A model generated the notes under the pieces. It made no database searches. It worked only from the letters and a program-made list of their open reading frames with translations, and was not told the DNA's origin. A program made the position numbers and the translations under genes. Shown in pieces: positions 9,193 to 19,553 of a stretch of DNA of 48,009 nucleotides. Position 1 is the first letter of the stretch. The number at the start of each line of letters is the position of its first letter. Source of the stretch: JBFWUM01 sp050247255 (GTDB taxonomy: Bacteria; Acidobacteriota; Vicinamibacteria; Vicinamibacterales; UBA2999); the NCBI GenBank assembly GCA_050247255.1, contig JBFWUM010000031.1, positions 1 through 48,009 of the forward strand, given 5' to 3'.

Positions 9193-10502
9193 CGCACACC
9201 TCCCGCCGCCAGGTTCACCATCACGGCAGCGTCGTACTCGGCACCCAGCGCCTCGACCCAGGCACGCTCGACTTCCACAAACCGCCGTCGTTCCAGCAGC
9301 ACGTCGGCCAGCGTTCCCCGGCCCAGCTCGTAGCTCTGCTCCACCACGTCGAGCAGACGCCTGGCCGTGGCGCGCGTGCGTTCGAGCACGCGCACCGCCG
9401 CGCGGGTGGCGTCCAGCGCGGCCTTCGCCGCCTGGCGCTCGGCGTCCACGGTCAGCCGCACTGCCTCAGCCTCGGCCGCCGCGCCCACGCGCTCGGCACG
9501 CGCCGCCTGCGCGTCGCCCCTGCTGCGATTGAACGGGAGCGTGAGCTTGAGGCCGCCGGTCGCGTAGTGAAAGACGCCGCTCACCGGCTCCAGCCGTCCG
9601 GTGGCGGTCTGCCCGAGCTGCGGGAACGCACTGTCCATCCGCATATAGCCGCCGAAGACCTTCAACTCCGGGCGGGCCTCCCGGCGGATCTGCTCCAGCC
9701 GTGCGTCGGCAACAGCCACGCGAGCCTCCGCTTGCCGGACATCGGACCGCACTGCCGCGTCCGGCTCGACACGGTCAGCTCCGACAGACAGGCGCCCGCG
9801 TGCTTCCTCCAGCGTGTCGCGCAGGCGCAGCGGCTCATCGGCGGGCACGGCGAGCAGCCGGCGCAGTTCCGAGAGCGATGCCTGGACGCGACCCGTCTGC
9901 ATGTGCACGTCGGCCTCGAGGCGTCCCAGCTCCACGTCCAGTGCATCCCGCTCGATCGAGGGCGACGCCCCGGATTCGACGCGGGCTGCCGCCAGATCGC
10001 GCTGCCGGCGTGTGACGTCGCTCATTTCCGTCAGCACGTCGAGCAGGCGCGTCCCCGTGAGGACGGCGCCATAGCGGGACCGGACATCGGCCGCGAGGCG
10101 ACGCTCGCGGTCCGCCACAACCAGCGCCGCCACGTCGATCTGCCGGTCGGCCACGGCCAGGCGCCCGGTGCGGCGTCCCAGTTCCAGCGGCCACTCGATG
10201 CCGGCCATCGTCTGGGCATCCATCCCCGTCGGCGCATCGCGGCGCTCGAACATGACCTCGGGGTCGGGCCGCAGGCCGGCCTGCCGGCGCAGGCCTCGCG
10301 CCGCATCCACACCACTGCGCACAGCGCGCAGCGCCGGCTCCCGGGCCAACGCCCGCTCGACGGCGTCATCGGCCGTGAGCCCGGTCGATCCGTCCACAAA
10401 CTGCGCGGATGGGCGCGGTGCCGCGCCCTGCGCGCGCGCCGCGGCCGGCCACGCCGCCACGGCCGCGGCCACAAGCACGGCACGAACAGGCCCAAACGTC
10501 AT
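9189..10502 (-). CDS. cusC: CusC/TolC-type outer-membrane efflux channel (copy A)
   Basis: This 437-residue outer-membrane factor completes the tripartite pump. It has a signal peptide (cleavage near ARAQ) and two outer-membrane-efflux repeats: the first with LTADDAVERALAREPALRAV and GLRPDPEVMFERRDAP, the second ending near ELGRGTLADVLLERRRFVEVERAWVEAL. No lipobox cysteine follows the signal, unlike E. coli CusC. Its start overlaps the cusA stop by 4 bases. A close paralogue with almost the same ends is at 35265-36575. Confidence 0.92.
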   Translation of the reverse strand: MTFGPVRAVLVAAAVAAWPAAARAQGAAPRPSAQFVDGSTGLTADDAVERALAREPALRAVRSGVDAARGLRRQAGLRPDPEVMFERRDAPTGMDAQTMAGIEWPLELGRRTGRLAVADRQIDVAALVVADRERRLAADVRSRYGAVLTGTRLLDVLTEMSDVTRRQRDLAAARVESGASPSIERDALDVELGRLEADVHMQTGRVQASLSELRRLLAVPADEPLRLRDTLEEARGRLSVGADRVEPDAAVRSDVRQAEARVAVADARLEQIRREARPELKVFGGYMRMDSAFPQLGQTATGRLEPVSGVFHYATGGLKLTLPFNRSRGDAQAARAERVGAAAEAEAVRLTVDAERQAAKAALDATRAAVRVLERTRATARRLLDVVEQSYELGRGTLADVLLERRRFVEVERAWVEALGAEYDAAVMVNLAAGGVR

Positions 10503-13500
10503 TGCACACCCCCTTCAAACGAGACGGAGCCCCTGCCCGCCGGACCATCCCACTCGACCACCCACTGCCACGCGCCGGCCATCCCGAACTCGCCGGTCAC
10601 GGCGAACTGCCCGGGCACATCCGTCCGCTGCACGTCGAGCCCCCCCAACATCGCCATGCCCGGCATCGCCATGCTGGCGGAGGCCCGCGCCTGTCCCACG
10701 TCCACCAGCGCCGCACCGCCTCCCGCGCGCCGGAACTCCAGCACGAGCCGGTTGCGGCCCTGCGTGAGGGCGCCGCCCGGTGCACGCAGCACCACCTCCA
10801 GGTCACCGGCCCGCACGACCTGCACCACGGGCATCGCCTGCGGCTGCGCACCGTCCGGCATCCGCGAGCGCAGGAGCCACGCAGCCAGCACCACGCCGGC
10901 AATACCCAGGATCACGACCGCCCACAGGCCCCATCTCGGTGTCCGGGTCGCGGGGTTGGATTCAATGGCGGCCTCCGCGGCCTCCGCCCCAGGCCCGAGC
11001 TGACGCTCGCGCAGCCAGCAGAAGATGGCCGGCGTCACGATGAGCACGTGCAGGAGCGACGACACCATGCCGCCCAGCACCGGGGTGGCGAGCGGCTTCA
11101 TCACCTCGGCGCCCACGCGGTCGCTCCACATCAGCGGCAGAAGACCCGCCACGACCGTCGAGACCGTCATCACCTTCGGTCGCAGGCGCAGCAGGGCGCC
11201 TTCCATCACCCCCTCGCGCAGAGCGGTCCTGGTCAGCACGCCGCCGAGCGCCACGCGCTTCCGCTCCACGGCTTCCTCGAGATAGATGACCATCACGACA
11301 CCGGTCTGCACGGCCGTGCCGAAGAGCGCGATGAAGCCGACCCATACCGCCACCGAGAAGTTGTAGCCAAGGAACCAGAGCAGGTAGACGCCGCCGGAGA
11401 GCGCGAACGGCACCGCCAGCAGCACATGAGCCGCTTCGAGGAGCGACCGGTAGGTCAGATAGAGCAGCACGAAGATCACGGCGAGCACGACCGGCAGCAC
11501 GATCTGCAGCCGCGCGCGCGCCCGTTCCTGGTTCTCCCAGCGGCCACTCCAACCGATGTAGTAGCCGGGCGGCAGCGGCACCTCCCTCGCCACGGCCGCC
11601 CTGGCCTCGGCCACGAAGCCGCCGACATCGCGGCCCTGCACGTTCAGCAGCACTGTGGCCAACAACAGGCCGTTCTCCGACGAGATCATCGCGGGTCCGC
11701 GCACCTGGGTGATGCGAGCCATCTGCCCGAGCGGCACCTGCAACCCCGTGGGCGACGCCACCAGCACGGCGCCCAGCGACTCCAGGTCGGCGCGGTGTTC
11801 CGGCGCGTAGCGCACGCGAATCGGGAAACGGCGTCGGCCCTCGATCGTCGTCCCGAGCACCCGCTCGCCGACGGCGTACTCGATGACGGTCTGGATGTCC
11901 CCGACGCCGATCCCGTACCGGGCCGCGGCCTCCCGGTCGATCTCGATGTTCAGGTACTGGCCGCTGGTGACCGGCTCCGGATACACGCCTCCGGCACCTG
12001 GCACGCGCGCCACCACATCGGCGACCCGCCGGGCCAGGCCCTCGAGCGCGCCGAGGTCCGTGCCGAACACCTTCACACCCACCTCGGATCGGATGCCGGT
12101 GGTGAGCATGTCGATCCGGTTGACGATCGGCATCGTCCAGATGTTGGCGACGCCCGGTAGTTGCGCCGCGCGGCTCATCTCGCCGCGCAGATCGTCCAGC
12201 GTCTTCCCGGGCCGCCACTGGTCCTTCGGCTTCAGGTGGACGATCGTCTCGGTCATGTTGAGCGGCGCCGGGTCCGTGGATGTGTCGGCGCGCCCCACCT
12301 TGGCCACGACGGACGCCACCTCCGGCACGCTGAGCAGCGCCCGGTTCTGCTGCGCGGCGATCCGCGTGTTCTCGTCGAGCGAAATCGCCGGGTCGGCGAT
12401 CGGCATGAACATCAGGTCGCCTTCGTCGAGCGCCGGCATGAACTCACTGCCGATCTGGCGCGCCAGGACGAGGGCGCCGGCAAAGATGAGCGCCGCCATG
12501 CCGACGGTCAGACCGCGTTGCGCGAGTGCGAAGGTCAGGGCGGGGCGGTAGAGCCACTGCAGGCCGCGCATCACCGGGTTGCGGTTCTCGGCGTGCATCC
12601 GGCCGCCCAGGAGGAGGGAGCAGAGCACCGGCACCAGCGTCACGGCCATCAGCGTGGCCGCCAGCACGGCCGCCGTCTTGGTGAAGGCCAGCGGGTGAAA
12701 GAGCTTCCCTTCCTGACCGGTCAGCGTGAAGACCGGCACGAAGGCCAGCAGGATGATCGCCATCGAGAAGAAGACGGGCCGCCCGACGAGTCGTGTGGAC
12801 GCGCGAACGGCGTCGAGCACGCGGGCGCGGTCCTTCGTATCGATGCCGTGCTGCTCGATGTAGCGGAAGGCGTTCTCGGTGACGACGATGCCCGCATCCA
12901 CCAGCACACCGATGGCGATGGCGATGCCGGCCAGGCTCATGATGTTGGCAGAGAGGCCCGCGTAGTGCATCGCGAGGAACGACAGGAGCACCGCCAGCGG
13001 CAACGGCAGCGTGACGATCAGAATCGACCGCACGTGCAGCAGGAATACGACGTGCGCCAGCGTGACGAGCGCGATTTCCTCCAGCAGCGCGGCACGCAGC
13101 GTCGCCACGGCCTGCTCGATGAGCGTGGACCGGTCGTAGAAGGGCACGAGCGTGACGCCGGCCGGGAGCCCCGGTTGAATCTGCGCGATGCGCGCCTTCA
13201 GCGCGTCGATGACGGCCTTGGTGTTGACGCCCGACCGGACCACCACCACGCCGCCCACCGCTTCGCGATCGCCCTTGACCAGCGACGACACGCGGAAGGC
13301 CTGGCCGATATGCACGTCGGCCACGTCGCCCACGCGGATCGGCACGCCATCCGCACCGCCGACCACGACCGACCGCAGGTCATCGGCCGACGCGACGAGT
13401 CCGACGCCCCGCACGATCACCCAGGCACCGTTCGACTCGAGCACGTTGCCGCCGACGTTCACGTTGCTGTCGCGCACCGCCGACACGACGGTGCCGAGGG

Positions 13501-14098
13501 TGAGCCCGTGGGCGCGCAGCCGGTTCGGGTCCACGTCGATCTGGTACTGCTGCACCTGCCCGCCCACCGAGGCCACCTCGGCCACGCCGGGCACGGCGTT
13601 GAGCTGGTAGCGGACGAACCAGTCCTGGAGCGTGCGGAGTTCCTGCTGCGAGTGCGTAGTACTGTCGAGCGTGTACCAGAACACGTGGCCCACGCCGGTG
13701 GCATCCGGGCCAAGGGCCGGCACCACGCCCGACGGCAGACTCCTCGCCACCAGCGCCAGCCGTTCGAGCACGCGCGTCCGGGCGAAGTAGAGGTCGGTCG
13801 CATCCTCGAAGACGACGTAGACCATCGAGAACCCGAAGGCCGACTGCGACCGCACCACGCGCACGCCCGCGAGTCCCTGCAGATTCGTCGTCAGCGGGTA
13901 GCTGACCTGGTCTTCCACTTCCTGCGGGCTGTGACCCGGCCAGTCGGTGAAGACGATCACCTGGTTGTCGGACAGGTCCGGAATCGCGTCGATCGGTGTG
14001 GAGCCGAGTGCCCACCAGCCCCACCCGCCGAGCCCGAGATAGAACGCGACGACCAGCGCGCGATTGCGCAGCGAAATGTCGATCAGTCTGTCGATCAT
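10499..14098 (-). CDS. cusA: CusA-type Cu(I)/Ag(I) RND pump with extra membrane helix and C-terminal YtkA/FixH-like domain (copy A)
   Basis: This 1199-residue inner-membrane pump is about 150 residues longer than E. coli CusA. It opens with MIDRLIDISLRNRALVVAF. The fourth-helix proton-relay signature is GIAIAIGVLVDAGIVVTENA, the HME4 (Cu/Ag) type. The three methionines of the CusA copper path are present in their contexts FMPIADP, LNMTE and IDMLTTG. After helix 12 there is a thirteenth helix (about residues 1055-1077, WGLWAVVILGIAGVVLAAWL). A domain of about 115 residues follows, with a Met-rich MAMPGMAML loop and AGAWQWVVEWDG, resembling YtkA/FixH domains; the extra helix should place it in the periplasm. 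The ATG at 14098 is chosen over an upstream start because the canonical RND N-terminus begins there behind GGGGG. Confidence 0.92.
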   Translation of the reverse strand: MIDRLIDISLRNRALVVAFYLGLGGWGWWALGSTPIDAIPDLSDNQVIVFTDWPGHSPQEVEDQVSYPLTTNLQGLAGVRVVRSQSAFGFSMVYVVFEDATDLYFARTRVLERLALVARSLPSGVVPALGPDATGVGHVFWYTLDSTTHSQQELRTLQDWFVRYQLNAVPGVAEVASVGGQVQQYQIDVDPNRLRAHGLTLGTVVSAVRDSNVNVGGNVLESNGAWVIVRGVGLVASADDLRSVVVGGADGVPIRVGDVADVHIGQAFRVSSLVKGDREAVGGVVVVRSGVNTKAVIDALKARIAQIQPGLPAGVTLVPFYDRSTLIEQAVATLRAALLEEIALVTLAHVVFLLHVRSILIVTLPLPLAVLLSFLAMHYAGLSANIMSLAGIAIAIGVLVDAGIVVTENAFRYIEQHGIDTKDRARVLDAVRASTRLVGRPVFFSMAIILLAFVPVFTLTGQEGKLFHPLAFTKTAAVLAATLMAVTLVPVLCSLLLGGRMHAENRNPVMRGLQWLYRPALTFALAQRGLTVGMAALIFAGALVLARQIGSEFMPALDEGDLMFMPIADPAISLDENTRIAAQQNRALLSVPEVASVVAKVGRADTSTDPAPLNMTETIVHLKPKDQWRPGKTLDDLRGEMSRAAQLPGVANIWTMPIVNRIDMLTTGIRSEVGVKVFGTDLGALEGLARRVADVVARVPGAGGVYPEPVTSGQYLNIEIDREAAARYGIGVGDIQTVIEYAVGERVLGTTIEGRRRFPIRVRYAPEHRADLESLGAVLVASPTGLQVPLGQMARITQVRGPAMISSENGLLLATVLLNVQGRDVGGFVAEARAAVAREVPLPPGYYIGWSGRWENQERARARLQIVLPVVLAVIFVLLYLTYRSLLEAAHVLLAVPFALSGGVYLLWFLGYNFSVAVWVGFIALFGTAVQTGVVMVIYLEEAVERKRVALGGVLTRTALREGVMEGALLRLRPKVMTVSTVVAGLLPLMWSDRVGAEVMKPLATPVLGGMVSSLLHVLIVTPAIFCWLRERQLGPGAEAAEAAIESNPATRTPRWGLWAVVILGIAGVVLAAWLLRSRMPDGAQPQAMPVVQVVRAGDLEVVLRAPGGALTQGRNRLVLEFRRAGGGAALVDVGQARASASMAMPGMAMLGGLDVQRTDVPGQFAVTGEFGMAGAWQWVVEWDGPAGRGSVSFEGGVQ

Positions 14099-14185
14099 GA
14101 AAACCCCCGATCCGGATGCGCATGCCAACAGGCACGCGTCGCCGCACGCGCCCGAGGGCGCGTGCGAAGTGCACCGGGATGGGAG

Positions 14186-14590
14186 CTAGACGAGGAAGAC
14201 GGAGTAAAGCAGGTGCGGAGGTGCTGCGGTCTGGCGGATCGGACTCGACAGCGGCGGCGAGGTTGTCAGCAGTACCGGGACGCGTGCGAGGTCACACAAG
14301 AGCGTGGGCACCCGCGGCACGCCGATCGCTGCAGTGACGTCCACCAACGGAGCGGCGGGAACCGGCAGGTCAGGGTCTATCGCGCAGCACGACGCCACTC
14401 GCGGTGACGTGCCCGAATCCCGGCCGGCATCCTCCGCGGGCGTGTCGTGCGCGGTGCACCCGGGGGGCATCGCGGTGGGTGATGCCCCGGACGCCAACAG
14501 GCCCATCGCCGCCTCGCACAGCCCTGCGGAGGCGAGCAGGACCAGCGCCAGGAGCGTGGCGATGACCGACCGGCGAGCGCGCCCGTTCAC
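14186..14590 (-). CDS. Small exported Cys-rich protein upstream of cusA (copy A)
   Basis: The family is not recognised. This 134-residue protein has an N-terminal hydrophobic signal (SVIATLLALVLLASAG) followed by CEAAM, a PPGCTAH motif and a double cysteine in SCCA. It ends in HLLYSVFLV. The paralogue at 40259-40660 shares CEAAM, MPxC, a CCA pair and an almost identical terminal nonapeptide, while the middle has diverged; that pattern supports a real gene. The GTG at 14590 gives the same length as the paralogue (134 vs 133); a GTG at 14605 is possible. It lies 87 bases upstream of cusA, so it is probably the first gene of that operon. A periplasmic copper-binding or sensing role is inference. 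Confidence 0.65.
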   Translation of the reverse strand: MNGRARRSVIATLLALVLLASAGLCEAAMGLLASGASPTAMPPGCTAHDTPAEDAGRDSGTSPRVASCCAIDPDLPVPAAPLVDVTAAIGVPRVPTLLCDLARVPVLLTTSPPLSSPIRQTAAPPHLLYSVFLV

Positions 14591-14596
14591 GCGTTC

Positions 14597-14602
14597 ATTA
14601 TG
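14597..14602 (-). promoter_or_regulatory. Possible -10 element of the copy A cus operon
   Basis: CATAAT on the minus strand ends 6 bases before the GTG start at 14590, so transcription would begin close to the start codon (a leaderless message). No clear -35 is seen. The paralogous site at 40670-40675 is TATATA in the equivalent place. Confidence 0.35.
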
Positions 14603-14687
14603 CACGGCCGGCGAACGGCTGGCGGCTTTGCGTCCATGGAGTTCTCAGTTCGAACCGTGAGTCTGCGGGCCCGCGGTGAGTCACGGC

Positions 14688-14722
14688 GGGAAAATCTCGC
14701 GCCGGGCGCGGGATTCCGCATG
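14688..14722. promoter_or_regulatory. Conserved 35-bp block in the divergent control region (copy A)
   Basis: It begins GGGAAAATCTCGC and ends with ATTCCGCATG. In copy B a block of exactly the same length (40730-40764) begins with GGGAAA and ends with the same CGCATG, in an otherwise diverged intergenic region. It lies about 90 bp upstream of the sigma-54-like element. An activator or repressor site is inferred. Confidence 0.4.
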
Positions 14723-14771
14723 CCGCTACCGCTACGGTTCGGAGAGGCTGGAGAAATGCGGCCCGGAGTCG

Positions 14772-14787
14772 TGGCCCGTGCTTTGCA
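14772..14787 (+). promoter_or_regulatory. Sigma-54-like promoter of the Cys-rich gene (copy A)
   Basis: The sequence TGGCCCGTGCTTTGCA matches the -24/-12 pattern TGGCACG-N4-TTGCW with one mismatch, with the required GG and GC exactly 10 bases apart (14773-14774 and 14785-14786). The predicted transcript would start about 12-14 bases before the ATG at 14812. The paralogous gene in copy B has an equivalent element at 40838-40853. No rpoN or enhancer-binding protein gene is in the window. Confidence 0.5.
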
Positions 14788-14811
14788 CTACTGAACCGCG
14801 CGAAACACCCG

Positions 14812-15168
14812 ATGTTCAAGGCTGCTACCTCGATTCTCCTACTCGCCCTGGCCGGGGCACCGAGCGCGTCTCTGTACTGCAAGGCGTGGTGCCTTTCACA
14901 CGAAGGCACGACGAGTACCTGCCACCACGAAGGGACTGCTCCGGCCTCCAGCGTGCAGGGTGACGAGACATGCGAGGACGCCGCGCTGCAGATCCGCGCC
15001 ACGCTCAGAGAAGCAGACCACGGGGCCTCGTATTCCGATGCGGACTCCGTGGTACTCCTTCCCCGTAGCCTCCGGAGCGAGCGCGAGACCCAACTCCGGG
15101 CCGCATGGACTTTCCGCCAGGTACCCTCCGATCTGAACCGACCTCTCGCGACCCCGCTCCGAATCTGA
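14812..15168 (+). CDS. Small exported Cys-rich protein, divergent from cusA operon (copy A)
   Basis: The family is not recognised. The protein is 118 residues with a signal peptide (MFKAATSILLLALAGAPSAS) and then YCKAWC. Cysteines at 23, 27, 37 and 54 and a histidine at 38 fall at exactly the same positions in the paralogue at 40875-41231, which is also 118 residues. Both end in PLRI. The segment between residue 60 and the end is poorly conserved. The Cys/His pattern with export suggests a periplasmic metal-binding or redox protein; this is inference. It has a sigma-54-like promoter and sits 97 bases before the helical repeat gene, with a hairpin between them. Confidence 0.7.
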   Translation: MFKAATSILLLALAGAPSASLYCKAWCLSHEGTTSTCHHEGTAPASSVQGDETCEDAALQIRATLREADHGASYSDADSVVLLPRSLRSERETQLRAAWTFRQVPSDLNRPLATPLRI

Positions 15169-15194
15169 CGGCCGTCCCGCGTTCACTGGGGGCC

Positions 15195-15216
15195 GCTCCG
15201 TGCGTCTGCGCGGAGC
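15195..15216 (+). terminator. Hairpin between the Cys-rich and helical repeat genes (copy A)
   Basis: GCTCCG at 15195-15200 pairs with CGGAGC at 15211-15216, with a 10-base loop that may pair further. There is no T-tract. A stronger hairpin occupies the equivalent gap in copy B (41309-41330), so an attenuator or terminator role is plausible. Confidence 0.3.
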
Positions 15217-15236
15217 CATTCGGAAACGTCACTGTT

Positions 15237-15252
15237 GGTGACTGCTGTCACC
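15237..15252. promoter_or_regulatory. Inverted repeat next to the helical repeat gene ribosome site (copy A)
   Basis: GGTGAC-TGCT-GTCACC is a perfect 6-4-6 inverted repeat directly before the TGAGG ribosome site of the gene at 15266. Copy B has a 7-3-7 version of the same palindrome in the same place (41353-41369). It could be an operator or an RNA hairpin affecting translation. Confidence 0.45.
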
Positions 15253-15265
15253 TGTGAGGTTCGTC

Positions 15266-15961
15266 ATGAGGAAAGCCACCTACGTACTCGGAATTGTCGT
15301 GTCTGCCGCGGTCGTCGCCGCAACCGGCCTCAGCGCGCAGGACAAACCTGCCGCTCCGCTGAGCTCGGCCGAAGTGCGACAGCTCATTACCCGGGGCCAG
15401 CCCGCGGACCATGCGCGTCTGAGCGCTCACTTTGCCGCCCAGGCAGACCGGTATGCGGCGGATGCCAGGCGGCACTCGACGATGCAGCCGGCCTTCTCGG
15501 GAAACAGCAAGCTTGCGCACATGGCCGCCAGCCAGGCGGCACACTGCAAGCAGTTGGCCGAGCGAAACTCGGAATCGGCGGCGCTCCTGAAGGAGTTAGC
15601 GGCCCATCATGCCAAGGAGTCCGCTGGTGCGGTCTCCGCACCGCCGAAAGGCAGCGAGCGATTCCAGGGGGCCGCCCGCGTACCGAGCGATCCCGAACTC
15701 GCCAAGCTCGCGGGAAGCGCGGCAACGGCGGCCGATCACGCCACGCTCGAGCGTTACTTCACGGCAATCGCCGCTCAGTACGAGCGTGAGGCCAAGGAGA
15801 GCGCGGCCTTCGCCGCATCGTGGCGGACGGCGACGAGAAACGCCTCGTCCCCGGCTTTGGCCGCCCGGTGGGAGCGCCTTGCCAAGCAGCAGAGCGACTC
15901 AGCCGCCGAAGCGCGAGCGGCTGCCGCCATGCACAAGGGCCACCAGACCGCAGCAAAGTGA
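15266..15961 (+). CDS. Exported helical repeat protein (copy A)
   Basis: The family is not recognised. This 231-residue protein has a signal peptide ending near GLSAQ and two copies of a helical unit. Unit 1 (about residues 40-125) has ADHARLSAHFAAQADRYAAD then HCKQLAERNSESAALLKEL and an HH pair. Unit 2 (about 150-231) has ADHATLERYFTAIAAQYERE then RWERLAKQQSDSAAEARAAA and ends HKGHQ. It is rich in Ala, Glu, Lys and His and has a single mature Cys. The paralogue at 41383-42078 is also 231 residues and very similar throughout. The ATG at 15266 is preferred because the upstream GTG (15254) forms part of the TGAGG ribosome site. A periplasmic metal-buffering role is inference. Confidence 0.8.
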   Translation: MRKATYVLGIVVSAAVVAATGLSAQDKPAAPLSSAEVRQLITRGQPADHARLSAHFAAQADRYAADARRHSTMQPAFSGNSKLAHMAASQAAHCKQLAERNSESAALLKELAAHHAKESAGAVSAPPKGSERFQGAARVPSDPELAKLAGSAATAADHATLERYFTAIAAQYEREAKESAAFAASWRTATRNASSPALAARWERLAKQQSDSAAEARAAAAMHKGHQTAAK

Positions 15962-16035
15962 CCCCATCGTAGACACATGCCGGACCGGCGCGAAGGAGTT
16001 CGCGGCGGGCCGGCAATCACGAAAGGAACAGAATC

Positions 16036-16428
16036 ATGCGTCGACTTCGTACTCTGACCATCGGACTGGGACTCGCGGGACTTCTGGTTGCCCCGGCCGC
16101 GGCCCAGCAGACCGCACCGCCTGAGGGCGGCCGGAGCGCCACCCAACCGCACCGGATGGGTGCGCCCGGCATGATGATGGCCGCATGCGAGGACCACACG
16201 AAACTGAAGACTGACGTGGCGGACGGTCTGGCCAGGGTCCGGCAGGCCCGGACGGCCGGGAACCCCGCAACGGCGACGGCCGCGCTGGCCGACGCGGAGC
16301 GTGCGCTGGCCGCCGTGCAGGCGCACTTCAGCACGTGTGAGGCCGGCATGGACGCGATGAAGGAAAAGATGAAGGACAAAACGAAGGGCACCGCGACGGC
16401 GCCAAAGGCGGACGACCACAAGCACTGA
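16036..16428 (+). CDS. Exported Met/His-rich small protein
   Basis: The family is not recognised. This 130-residue protein has a signal peptide (cleavage near AAAQQ), a low-complexity stretch with HRMGAPGMMMAAC, a helical hairpin (about residues 55-105: LKTDVADGLARVRQARTAGN, ATAALADAERALAAVQAHF) with two cysteines, and a tail ADDHKH. Methionine and histidine placement suits copper binding in the periplasm, but this is inference. GAAAGGAACAG lies before the ATG. It is followed 33 bases later by the CorE-like sigma factor gene and may share its transcript. Confidence 0.7.
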   Translation: MRRLRTLTIGLGLAGLLVAPAAAQQTAPPEGGRSATQPHRMGAPGMMMAACEDHTKLKTDVADGLARVRQARTAGNPATATAALADAERALAAVQAHFSTCEAGMDAMKEKMKDKTKGTATAPKADDHKH

Positions 16429-16461
16429 TGCGCGCCGCCGAGGGAGAATCTGGCCATCGTC

Positions 16462-16998
16462 ATGTCCAGTTCCCTCGGCGACGTCCTCGTCCAGAACCAC
16501 CGCGCGTTTCTTGGCTATCTGGAGCGGCGCCTCGGCGATAGGGCGCTGGCCGAGGACGTCCTGCAGGAAGCCTTCGTCCGGGGGATGGCTGCGGCAGAGG
16601 GCGTTGAGGAAGAGGCGCTGGTTCCGTGGTTCTACCGTGTGCTGCGCAATGCCGTCGTCGATCAGCATCGTCGGCGGGCCGCCGCCAACCGCGCGCTCGA
16701 GGCGCTGGCCGGTGAATTGGCGGGTGCTCACGAACCCGCGCCGGATCTCCGCGCAGAAATCTGTGACTGCGTGAACCGCCTGGCCGCCACGCTCAAGCCG
16801 GAGTACGCCCAGGCCCTGCAGGCCGTGGACGTCGACGAGCAGCCCGTGAAAGCCTTCGCGGCCGCGGCCGGGCTGTCGGCCTCCAACGCGGGTGTGCGCC
16901 TCCACCGGGCCCGGCAGGCCCTCAGGGCCCGCGTCGCCGAGTCGTGCGGGACATGCGCCGAGCACGGCTGCCGCGACTGTTCCTGCGGAAGGGCCTGA
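16462..16998 (+). CDS. CorE-like ECF sigma factor with cysteine-rich C-terminus
   Basis: This 178-residue sigma-70 family ECF factor has region 2 with LAEDVLQEAFVRGM and FYRVLRNAVVDQHRRR (about residues 10-73) and a region 4 helix-turn-helix at about residues 112-157 (VKAFAAAAGLSASNAGVRLH). It carries a CxC pair (C101, C103) in the linker and a cysteine-rich tail with C162, C165, C170, C173 and C175 plus H168. This combination is the signature of the metal-sensing CorE/ECF44 group, where copper binds the cysteines directly and no anti-sigma factor is needed. None is seen next to it here. The position immediately upstream of the Cu-ATPase fits a copper response. GAGGGAGAA lies rather far (about 15 bases) from the ATG. 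Confidence 0.88.
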   Translation: MSSSLGDVLVQNHRAFLGYLERRLGDRALAEDVLQEAFVRGMAAAEGVEEEALVPWFYRVLRNAVVDQHRRRAAANRALEALAGELAGAHEPAPDLRAEICDCVNRLAATLKPEYAQALQAVDVDEQPVKAFAAAAGLSASNAGVRLHRARQALRARVAESCGTCAEHGCRDCSCGRA

Positions 16999-17062
16999 GA
17001 TTCGCCGGGGTGTAATGAACCCGGCCCACGTGCGTTCTACGGGACAGAGGAGACCCCAGCCG

Positions 17063-19543
<2,481 letters not shown>

Positions 19544-19553
19544 GGTGACTGTG

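Larger units (their letters stand above)
7621..15961. repeat. Copper module, copy A (duplicated in 33706-42078)
   Basis: Six genes in the same order, strands and nearly the same spacing recur at 33706-42078: cusB, cusC, cusA and a Cys-rich secreted protein on the minus strand, then a second Cys-rich secreted protein and a helical repeat protein on the plus strand. Both copies are about 8.3-8.4 kb. Coding DNA in cusA/C/B shares long near-identical stretches. The divergent region between the two small genes is mostly diverged, apart from short blocks. Confidence 0.9.
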
